Part shown: positions 1 to 5,282 of the stretch, one piece after another
Layout of the letters: each line of letters starts with the position of its first letter
How positions within the stretch are numbered: position 1 is the first letter of the stretch
NCBI GenBank assembly: GCA_945833895.1
Contig: CAMAGQ010000076.1
Location: 1 to 7,916 of the forward strand
From: an uncultured bacterium
Lineage (GTDB): Bacteria > Cyanobacteriota > Vampirovibrionia > Gastranaerophilales > Gastranaerophilaceae
Direction: 5' to 3'
DNA: 7,916 bases
Program-made: the position numbers and the translations under genes
Notes under the pieces: generated by a model
What the model was told of the DNA's origin: nothing
What the model saw: the letters and a program-made list of their open reading frames with translations, nothing else
The model's database searches: none

Positions 1-54
1 TCAAAGGGAGGGTAAAGTTATTCCTCATCCTTGTTTGTTGAATTAAAGTTTACT

Positions 55-1161
55 CTATTTTCCGTATTGCAAGCAATGTTCAATGTTTTCGGCAGGAAGA
101 TGCATTGAGCCTACCACAAAAGGTGCGTCTTCTCTTTTTCCGCCTGCGGCAATCCATTTTTCCATTGTTTCATTCAAGTCAGGTCGATTAAATCTAAACC
201 CGAGTTTGTAATAAAATCCCGCAGGAGAAGTCGCTCCGTCAATGCAGCAAGCCTCAAGGGTTACTCTGCCTTGTGTTTTTGCATCGGCAAGGCTTTGTTC
301 TACAACATCTTGAACGGATTTTGTGCCTGAACCTTTTCCCGTCGTCCACAATTTATCAATATGGTAGTGCGGAAGCATTATCTTTTTTTCATCATAATGT
401 GCAGGTATTGTAACAGTTTTACCTTTATTTACCCCCCAAGTTGCTTTATAACTGCTTTCCTCGACAAATTCTCTCGTCTTTGACACGTAATTATCAGCAA
501 TCGGAGCAAACTGCAAAGTTCCCCCTTCGTCAACGTGAGATGAGATAAAAGCGTGTTTTACGGCTTTTGGAGCGGCTTTTTCCGTAACCCTATAATATCC
601 GTCATTAACTTTTACCAAATCGTATTTTTCAGGAGTAAATGCTTTTGTGTCAAAAATCGTTTCGTAACTTCCCGCATTAAAGGCTTTTGTCGGAGTTTTT
701 ATATCAAATTCGACAACCGCACTATTTTTACCTATCGCAAAACAACTTGCATAATTCTTGTTTATTTCAGGAGTGACCGAGGTAAATCCCGCGTTATTAA
801 AGATAAAATCGCGAACCTCTTTTTCATCCTTACACCCCGAAATCCCTCTGTAAAACTTCCCTGTAACAGGTTCAGATTCCTGAATTGCCTGTTTTAAGCA
901 AGATAAAATTTCGTTCCCACGCTCGCTCATCGGAAGATTTTCACGTAAATAATGATTTATATAAGGGCTTCTTGCATATTCCTGGTACGCACTTCTGATT
1001 TCGTCCTGACTGTGAATAATTTTAGAAAAGCAGTCATTATCAGGTTTCAATCCTTTTAACGAAATTCCGCTTTTTATTGGTGCAGTCTCAATGATTGAAC
1101 TTTTCTTGGCTACTTTCAAGTATTTATATATTTTGGGTGTGATTTTTCCAATAATCGACAT
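55..1161 (-). CDS. ADP-ribosyltransferase-like / GNAT acetyltransferase-like fusion protein
   Basis: This 368-residue protein shows two joined enzyme-like domains. Residues about 50-195 resemble the ADP-ribosyltransferase exoenzyme fold. A helical lead (SPYINHYLRENLP, 65-77) is followed by FYRG with the NAD-binding Arg at 105, GFTSVT with the STS-type Ser at 128, and SYETIF with a candidate catalytic Glu at 167; the first Glu of the usual ExE is Ser165. Residues about 200-325 resemble a GNAT N-acetyltransferase: TGKGSG (274-279) fits the acetyl-CoA pyrophosphate loop, though with Thr for the usual Arg/Gln, and FYYKLGF (316-322) fits the conserved end motif. No signal peptide or membrane segment is visible, so the protein is cytosolic or exported by a route not visible here. 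The ATG has an AAGGGG upstream at about 11 bases. It is divergent from the sigma factor gene, with no visible immunity partner. Family knowledge suggests a toxin, effector or modifying enzyme; the target is unknown. The ART call is firm, the GNAT call moderately firm, the combined role inferred. Confidence 0.8.
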   Translation of the reverse strand: MSIIGKITPKIYKYLKVAKKSSIIETAPIKSGISLKGLKPDNDCFSKIIHSQDEIRSAYQEYARSPYINHYLRENLPMSERGNEILSCLKQAIQESEPVTGKFYRGISGCKDEKEVRDFIFNNAGFTSVTPEINKNYASCFAIGKNSAVVEFDIKTPTKAFNAGSYETIFDTKAFTPEKYDLVKVNDGYYRVTEKAAPKAVKHAFISSHVDEGGTLQFAPIADNYVSKTREFVEESSYKATWGVNKGKTVTIPAHYDEKKIMLPHYHIDKLWTTGKGSGTKSVQDVVEQSLADAKTQGRVTLEACCIDGATSPAGFYYKLGFRFNRPDLNETMEKWIAAGGKREDAPFVVGSMHLPAENIEHCLQYGK

Positions 1162-1303
1162 TAGTAAATTTTCCCCTTATATATAACAAAAACGTTTCCT
1201 TATAAAAAAGTGCGTTTTTATTAATCGTAGTATCAAAATCTTTACATTTTGCGGTGAAAATTTAAAATATCTTTAAATTTTAGCCTAATTTGTCAGATTA
1301 TGC

Positions 1304-1309
1304 TATCAT
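1304..1309 (+). promoter_or_regulatory. Candidate extended -10 promoter of the sigma factor/prepilin peptidase operon
   Basis: TGC-TATCAT (1301-1309) is an extended -10 element. It would start transcription near 1316, just upstream of the GGAG at 1320-1323 and the ATG at 1329. No good -35 hexamer sits 16-18 bases upstream, which is tolerated for extended -10 promoters. The call is by eye only. Confidence 0.35.
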
Positions 1310-1328
1310 GTTATAAATTGGAGAGGCG

Positions 1329-2135
1329 ATGGCTGATACAAAACTTACGGAACTTGAAAAGCTTGAGGAGTTGATTCTTCAATATAAAGAGGAGTCAGAC
1401 AAAAAGCGTAAGCACGTAATTTATATCAATCTGGTTGAAGAAACCTTGCAGGTGGTAAAGCGTATTGTTATGTCGTTTTACCCGTTGCCGATTTCGGTGA
1501 GTAAGGATGATTTAATCCAAGTTGGTGCAGTTGGAGTTTTGCACGCAATCGAAATGTACAAAGTCGAAGAGCGTGGAAGTTTTAAAACTTATGTAAGTAA
1601 GGTCATAAAAGGCAAGATTTATCACTATTTACGTGATAAGGCTAATCTTGTTAAAACCCCGCGGGAAACTCTTGCTAACTTGGCAAAAGTTCGTGATGCA
1701 ATTCAGCAATTATCCGAGGATAACAGTAAAATTCCATCGGTCGAAGATGTTGCAGGCATTGTAAGGCTTCCTAAAGATAAGGTCGAAGAAATAATGAATA
1801 TTGAATACACAAAAAACATGATTTCATTAGACCAAAACGTTTACACAACAGAAGGTGGCGAAACTTTGCTTGACCGTATTCAATCAGAATCGGTCGAAAG
1901 TTTTGAGGATTCTTATGCAAATAAAAAAATTATTGAATTTGCATTGAATAAACTTCCCATAAATGATAGAACAGCGATTACTATGTATTACATTGACGGG
2001 TTATCAAGAAGGGAAATTGCGGCACATATTAAAGTTTCTCCGACACAAGTTTCAAGAATTTTAAAAAGAGCATTAAACAGACTTTCTATAATTATAAAAG
2101 AAGAACTATCTGATTTAGACACAAAGGAGGAATAA
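1329..2135 (+). CDS. Alternative RNA polymerase sigma factor, group 3 (SigF/SigB/FliA-like)
   Basis: This 268-residue sigma-70 family protein would direct RNA polymerase to a dedicated promoter set. Region 2 spans about 35-105: DDLIQVGAVGVLHAIEMY (60-77) is the core-binding helix, and the following FKTYVSKVIKGKIYHYLRD stretch (85-103) carries the -10 recognition segment. Region 3 begins near VKTPRE (108-113) and runs to about 165. Region 4 lies at about 195-255, with the -35-reading helix-turn-helix LSRREIAAHIKVSPTQVSRI at 225-244. There is no region 1.1 and the length is typical of group 3 factors, not of the housekeeping sigma. GGAGAGG (1320-1326) precedes the ATG. The stop overlaps the start of the prepilin peptidase gene (TAATG), implying coupled expression. 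In Synechocystis a SigF-type factor controls pilin expression and motility, so control of type IV pilus genes is a reasonable inference. No anti-sigma factor gene is adjacent. Confidence 0.92.
   Translation: MADTKLTELEKLEELILQYKEESDKKRKHVIYINLVEETLQVVKRIVMSFYPLPISVSKDDLIQVGAVGVLHAIEMYKVEERGSFKTYVSKVIKGKIYHYLRDKANLVKTPRETLANLAKVRDAIQQLSEDNSKIPSVEDVAGIVRLPKDKVEEIMNIEYTKNMISLDQNVYTTEGGETLLDRIQSESVESFEDSYANKKIIEFALNKLPINDRTAITMYYIDGLSRREIAAHIKVSPTQVSRILKRALNRLSIIIKEELSDLDTKEE
2124..2130 (+). promoter_or_regulatory. Ribosome binding site inside the sigma gene for the prepilin peptidase
   Basis: AAGGAGG lies within the last codons of the sigma factor gene, 4 bases before the ATG at 2135. With the TAATG overlap it fixes the start of the peptidase and supports translational coupling. 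Confidence 0.85.
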
Positions 2136-3235
2136 TGGCGTTTACATTATTTATATTAGGTTGGATTTTTGTATTAGGACTTATTATCGGCAGTTTTTTG
2201 AATGTCGTAATTCTGCGGACAGTCAGCGGTGAATCCATTGTTTTTCCGGCATCAAAATGTCCTAAATGCCAAACGCCTCTAAAGTGGTATCATAATATCC
2301 CTGTATTTTCGTATTTGTTTTTGAGAGGGAAGTGTGCGTTTTGCAAAGAACATATAAGCATTCAATATCCGATTGTGGAATTACTCACCGGAGTTTTGTT
2401 TCTTGCGTTGTTTTTGAAAATCTGTAAACCGATTGACCCGCTATTTGGATTGTCAACAATGATGCCTATCGGGTGGTTTCAGATTTTGGTTTATATTTTT
2501 GCGTTAATTGTTACGGGGCTGTTCATTTCGATAGCCGGAACAGATTTTATTGAGAAAAAAGTTGCGGATGCTCATACAATTCCGCTGATTTTGATGGGTT
2601 TGGTATTTAGTTTCCTTTATACTTGTACAACTTTTTGGATATATTATAAGGAACTTGGCGAACTTCCGAAAATATCCTTGGAATTCGTATTAACTTCTCC
2701 GCTTAGTTTTTCAATAATAGCGGGAGTTGTAGGATTTGTTGTAATGGAACTTTTGGCAAGAGTCGGAATCCCTCTTGTCGGTACAAGAGTTTTTGGTGAA
2801 GGTGATTCTTATATTGCGGCAGGGTTAGGAACGGTTTTTGGCGGTCTGTTAAGCACAGTGAAACTTTCGCATAATCCGTTGCCTGCGGTCTGTATAATTT
2901 TGCTTATCCTTGCATTGAGTTGCATTATTCAACTTGTTATAACATTGCCAATGTTTATGTATAAACTCGCAAAACAAAGAAACTGGATGACTTTCGGTTC
3001 GATTTGTGCGTTTATTATTTATACGGCAGGTTATCTGTTTGCTCAGCATTTGAAATGGCTTGACAATTCTGTCGCGTATTGTGCAAGCACAATCGTTCTG
3101 GTTGCGATTGGTATTTTTGTCTGCCGTGAAATCCTTTTAGGGCTTAAAAATAAAGATTCTGAAGGTCTGTACCTTCCGTTTGGACCTGCAATGGTGATTG
3201 CAGGATTGCTGACATTCTTTATGTTAAATATTTAA
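2135..3235 (+). CDS. Prepilin peptidase (type IV leader peptidase, A24 family), enlarged variant
   Basis: This 366-residue polytopic inner-membrane protein matches the PilD/GspO family, which cleaves the leader of type IV pilins and pseudopilins and often N-methylates the new end. The first membrane helix ends in GSFLNVVILR (19-28), the usual opening motif. Two Cys pairs, C42-P-K-C45 and C67-A-F-C70, form the zinc-binding cytoplasmic loop of the methyltransferase-type N-terminal domain. The catalytic aspartates are likely D137 (TDFIEKKVAD, with D145 at the usual +8 position) and D224 in GEGD (221-224). The family-typical LPFGPA occurs at 347-352. Two oddities stand out: the GxGDxK motif reads GEGDSY, with Tyr for Lys at 226, and about 120 residues with extra membrane segments separate GEGD from LPFGP. 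Total length is some 80-100 residues above most members. It is the second gene of the sigma factor operon and is followed by a terminator. Confidence 0.93.
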   Translation: MAFTLFILGWIFVLGLIIGSFLNVVILRTVSGESIVFPASKCPKCQTPLKWYHNIPVFSYLFLRGKCAFCKEHISIQYPIVELLTGVLFLALFLKICKPIDPLFGLSTMMPIGWFQILVYIFALIVTGLFISIAGTDFIEKKVADAHTIPLILMGLVFSFLYTCTTFWIYYKELGELPKISLEFVLTSPLSFSIIAGVVGFVVMELLARVGIPLVGTRVFGEGDSYIAAGLGTVFGGLLSTVKLSHNPLPAVCIILLILALSCIIQLVITLPMFMYKLAKQRNWMTFGSICAFIIYTAGYLFAQHLKWLDNSVAYCASTIVLVAIGIFVCREILLGLKNKDSEGLYLPFGPAMVIAGLLTFFMLNI

Positions 3236-3260
3236 TCAAATTATAAAATTTTAAAACATT

Positions 3261-3302
3261 AAAACCCATGCCTGAATTTTCTACTTTCGAGCATGGATTT
3301 TT
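3261..3302 (+). terminator. Rho-independent terminator after the prepilin peptidase gene
   Basis: CCATGC (3266-3271) pairs with GCATGG (3291-3296) across a 19-base loop, followed by ATTTTT. The flanking AAAA and TTTT can extend the pairing past a mismatch, so it may be bidirectional. The loop is long, so the strength is uncertain. Confidence 0.65.
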
Positions 3303-3411
3303 GTATTCCAAAGCAATTGTGAAGTTTTGTAAACATGAGTTTTATCTCTGAAATCATTGCGGGGTAAGGGTTTTAAAATTCGTATATAAATTTTAAATAT
3401 AAAAATAGCAC

Positions 3412-3441
3412 TTTTTATATATACAAAGTTTTTATATATAT
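3412..3441 (+). promoter_or_regulatory. Direct repeat upstream of the RHH gene, candidate operator
   Basis: TTTTTATATATA occurs at 3412-3423 and again at 3429-3440, exactly 17 bases apart and 37 bases before the RHH start codon. RHH proteins usually bind tandem short sites in their own promoters, so autoregulation is possible. The region is very AT-rich, so chance is a real alternative. Confidence 0.3.
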
Positions 3442-3477
3442 GTAAGCGTAATGAATAAAATAAAAAAAGGAGAATAT

Positions 3478-3666
3478 ATGGCTAGAGTATTAATTTCAAT
3501 GCCCGAAGATTTTTTGAACAAGATTGATCAGGTTGCGGATGGCGAAAACCGTTCGAGAAGTGAACTTATTCGGGAGGCATTACGGACTTACATTTACAAA
3601 CAAAAGATTAAAGAATCCACAGGAGCAATGCAAAACGCTAATTTGTTGGAAACATTGTTGAGTTAA
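3478..3666 (+). CDS. Ribbon-helix-helix (CopG/Arc-type) DNA-binding protein, 62 aa
   Basis: The start is the ATG at 3478, preceded by AAGGAG at 3467-3472 with 5-base spacing; an in-frame ATG at 3451 lacks a ribosome site and would add nine non-conserved residues. ARVLISM (2-8) is the DNA-contacting beta strand, PEDFLNKIDQVAD (9-21) the first helix, and NRSRSELIREALRTYI (24-39) the second helix with the usual turn and SRSELIREAL signature. A 22-residue polar tail follows. RHH proteins of this size act as dimers, either as stand-alone repressors or as antitoxins. No toxin gene follows: a terminator lies 42 bases after the stop. A solitary autoregulated regulator is therefore more likely than a toxin-antitoxin half. 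The targets are unknown. Confidence 0.88.
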   Translation: MARVLISMPEDFLNKIDQVADGENRSRSELIREALRTYIYKQKIKESTGAMQNANLLETLLS

Positions 3667-3708
3667 TCAGTGGCAGGAAAAAGGCGAAAAGACTTGGGAA
3701 ACAAAAAG

Positions 3709-3733
3709 ACTTCGTAGCAATACGAAGTTTTTT
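3709..3733 (+). terminator. Rho-independent terminator of the RHH gene
   Basis: A perfect 8-bp stem, ACTTCGTA / TACGAAGT, closes a GCAA tetraloop (3717-3720, a GNRA type) and is followed by a run of T (3728-3733). It makes the RHH gene monocistronic. Confidence 0.9.
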
Positions 3734-3880
3734 GTTTGAAATTTTAAGTTTACAAATTCCCTCCCTTTCTGAGTGGGGTGGCTGGGGAACAAGCAAACTT
3801 CCTTTCCCTGGATGGGACTAGAAAATAGCACTCTGCCGAACAAAACAATTTACCTCTGCTCAGAATGTCGAAATTCAAAC

Positions 3881-3949
3881 CCTCTCCCGAATTTCTAAAT
3901 TCACTAACGTTCATTAAGAAATTTTACCCTCCCCCAAAGTGGGAGGGCA
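3881..3949. repeat. 69-bp intergenic repeat, copy 1
   Basis: This copy starts CCTCTCCCGAATTTC and ends GTGGGAGGGCA. It matches copy 2 at an 85-bp offset, with six differences by eye. It contains two inverted repeats: AATTTCT (3890-3896) with AGAAATT (3917-3923), and CCCTCCC (3927-3933) with GGGAGGG (3941-3947) around a CCAAAGT loop. No target-site duplication or transposase is evident; it looks like a small non-coding palindromic repeat family. Confidence 0.85.
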
Positions 3950-3965
3950 AAGTGATTTTATGCTT

Positions 3966-4034
3966 CCTCTCCCGAATTTCTAAATTCCCTGACGTTCATT
4001 AAGGAATTCTGCCCACCCCCAAAGTGGGAGGGCA
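3966..4034. repeat. 69-bp intergenic repeat, copy 2
   Basis: This is the second copy, 16 bases after the end of copy 1. The first hairpin is kept in shifted form, AATTCC (3983-3988) with GGAATT (4003-4008). The second, CCCACCC (4012-4018) with GGGAGGG (4026-4032), has an A-A mismatch but gains an outer G-C pair. Retention of pairing despite sequence change hints that structure matters. Confidence 0.85.
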
Positions 4035-4077
4035 TTTGTGGGTTTTCCCCTCTCCTAATGTGGAAAAGGGGTAGGAG

Positions 4078-4105
4078 TGAGGGGGGCAAGTTGCCCTCTC
4101 CCTCA
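4078..4105. repeat. Strong GC-rich hairpin
   Basis: TGAGGGGGGCAA (4078-4089) and TTGCCC (4091-4096) plus CCCTCA (4100-4105) can form a 12-bp stem with a 3-base bulge and an almost absent loop. There is no T run after it, so it is not a classical terminator. It adjoins the 69-bp repeats and may belong to the same element. Confidence 0.55.
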
Positions 4106-4147
4106 TTAAAGCAATTAAGACTATTGTCAAGGAGATTTAAACCTGAC

Positions 4148-4181
4148 AAAACAGGCAGTATTATACATACTGCCTGTTTTT
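4148..4181. terminator. Bidirectional rho-independent terminator
   Basis: A perfect 13-bp stem, AAAACAGGCAGTA (4148-4160) with TACTGCCTGTTTT (4168-4180), has a 7-base loop. T runs follow on both strands. It mainly serves the minus-strand gene ending at 4206 and also blocks read-through from the left. Confidence 0.92.
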
Positions 4182-4205
4182 ATGAATCCTTTTTTATTTT
4201 AAAAC

Positions 4206-4616
4206 TTATGCAACAACGTCAAGTTTTTTAGCAGGTTCTGTTTTTGGAGTTTCTTTAGCTTCAACCGCTGGTGCTATCGGGTTTGTAACCTTTGCCGGTG
4301 CGGTATCTTTTGGTGACTGTGTTTCTTTCACTGTTTCTTTATCTGCTGCTGCCGGTGCTTTTGTTTCCGATTGTGCTGCAGGTTTTGAGATTTCTACCGT
4401 ATCTTTTGCAGGTGCGTTTTCTAAGTTGATGTTTTTAACATTATTTACTAACTCTTCTTTAATAAATTTATCCAATTCCATTTGGCGAACACCGCTTTTA
4501 TCTCCCACAAGAGTTACGATTCCGTCTTTTTTAGTGGCTGTAATTTTTTCGCCGTCTTTTGTTTGATAAATAAGTGTTGTGAATCTGGGTTTTTCTGCTG
4601 TTATTGATTCTACCAT
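4206..4616 (-). CDS. Hypothetical protein with Ala/Pro/Lys/Glu/Thr-rich C-terminal tail
   Basis: This 136-residue protein was not recognised. Residues 1-60 look like a small alternating-strand domain (TTLIYQTKDGEKITATKKDG, 13-32, then GIVTLVGDK) ending in a helix (MELDKFIKEELVNNV, 46-60). Residues 68-130 are low-complexity, rich in Ala, Pro, Lys, Glu and Thr, with repeated APA, KET and PAK patterns and no hydrophobic segment; this part is probably disordered. There is no signal peptide or membrane anchor. The start ATG has an imperfect AGGCAGG upstream and a TATAAT about 36 bases away. The gene is divergent from the PadR gene and ends at a strong terminator, so it is a single-gene unit. The skewed composition could suggest a spacer or protein-binding tail, but no function can be assigned. 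Confidence 0.75.
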   Translation of the reverse strand: MVESITAEKPRFTTLIYQTKDGEKITATKKDGIVTLVGDKSGVRQMELDKFIKEELVNNVKNINLENAPAKDTVEISKPAAQSETKAPAAADKETVKETQSPKDTAPAKVTNPIAPAVEAKETPKTEPAKKLDVVA

Positions 4617-4651
4617 TTTTAATGCCTGCCTTTCAATTTGTCTTGTACTTA

Positions 4652-4657
4652 ATTATA
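4652..4657 (-). promoter_or_regulatory. Candidate -10 box of the minus-strand 136-aa gene
   Basis: Read on the minus strand this is a consensus TATAAT, giving a leader of roughly 29 bases before the ATG. No convincing -35 box lies at the usual spacing. Confidence 0.45.
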
Positions 4658-4733
4658 AGTTCGTAAATATTTTTTTTGCTAGTTGTATATCAAAGTTTTA
4701 CAAAACTTAATTACAGAAAATTTTTCCGTGAAG

Positions 4734-4762
4734 TTGTGAATTTCATCAATTAATGATATTGT
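4734..4762 (+). promoter_or_regulatory. Promoter of the padR-like gene, predicted to give a leaderless mRNA
   Basis: TTGTGA (4734-4739) and TATTGT (4757-4762) are 17 bases apart, and TGA (4754-4756) makes an extended -10. The expected transcription start, about 12 bases after the first base of the -10 hexamer, falls on the ATG at 4769. Confidence 0.5.
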
Positions 4763-4768
4763 GAATGT

Positions 4769-5278
4769 ATGATTGAGTTAATGGTTTTATATATTCTTGT
4801 TAATCACGATTTTACTATGTATGCGATACACAAGCGGATACAGGAATTTTTTATTGCCTACACAAATCCGAGTTTCGGAGCGTTAAAACCCGCTCTTGTC
4901 AGGCTTGAAAAACAAGGGGTTATAACTTCTTCCAAAATCATGTCAGAAGGCGGAAAGTTGTCGGTCTTTTATGCCATTACAAAAGACGGACTAAAGGAAC
5001 TCAAAAGACTTATGCTTCTGCCGTTGTCAAAAAATCCGCTACAATTTATGTCTGATGCAAGCATTAAACTTTCGTGTATTTCGTTTTTAGAGCCTGAAGA
5101 AAGAACTGAGGTTTATACTGATATAAAAACAGTTGCCCTGTTGCATAAACTTAACGCAGAAAAAACTTTAGAAGATGAATACACTCCGTTGACCGCTTTT
5201 CAGCGAATAGTTCTTGATAATTCAATCTGCACATACAAAAACTTCGTATCAATGATTGAAGGTTTGGAAAAGGAATAG
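4769..5278 (+). CDS. PadR-family transcriptional regulator
   Basis: This 169-residue protein has the PadR winged helix at about 1-82: MVLYILVNHDFTMYAIHKRI (5-24), then NPSFGALKPALVRLEKQGVI (33-52), the recognition region, and SEGGKLSVFYAITKDGLKEL (59-78), the wing. The C-terminal half (about 90-169) is helical and likely forms the dimerisation arm, as in PadR proteins with a longer tail. The start is certain to within a few codons, since an in-frame TGA lies at 4754-4756 and no other start codon falls between. There is no Shine-Dalgarno sequence, which fits leaderless initiation. The radical-SAM gene starts 4 bases after the stop, so the two are almost certainly co-transcribed. PadR proteins commonly repress their own operon in response to a small ligand; the ligand here is unknown. 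Confidence 0.87.
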   Translation: MIELMVLYILVNHDFTMYAIHKRIQEFFIAYTNPSFGALKPALVRLEKQGVITSSKIMSEGGKLSVFYAITKDGLKELKRLMLLPLSKNPLQFMSDASIKLSCISFLEPEERTEVYTDIKTVALLHKLNAEKTLEDEYTPLTAFQRIVLDNSICTYKNFVSMIEGLEKE

Positions 5279-5282
5279 AGAA

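Larger units (their letters stand above)
3734..4147. other. Intergenic stretch without a gene, rich in repeats and hairpins
   Basis: No reading frame here has a ribosome binding site or protein-like composition. The stretch holds a REP-like motif (CTGCTCAGAATGTCG, 3856-3870), two copies of a 69-bp repeat and a G/C-rich hairpin at 4078-4105. It is richer in G and C runs than the flanking genes, with strong C-run/G-run asymmetry. Confidence 0.7.

Noticed and set aside
553..897. Plus-strand open frame of 114 codons
   Set aside because: It lies antisense inside the ART-GNAT gene, has a biased Phe/Arg-rich composition and no ribosome site.
3451..3480. Upstream ATG for the RHH gene
   Set aside because: The AAGGAG lies between this ATG and the one at 3478, so only the latter is served by it.
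3478..3666. Toxin-antitoxin pair
   Set aside because: The RHH gene is followed by a terminator and a gene-free stretch, with no partner toxin on either side.
3881..4034. CRISPR array
   Set aside because: There are only two copies, the unit is 69 bp with internal hairpins and a 16-bp gap, and no cas genes are present.
3958..4149. Minus-strand open frame of 63 codons
   Set aside because: It runs through the second 69-bp repeat and the GC-rich hairpin, lacks a ribosome site and looks like translated repeat.
5256..5282. TTG start for the DUF512 gene inside the PadR gene
   Set aside because: The ATG at 5283 has a well-placed AAAAGGA, and the PDZ domain begins right after it.
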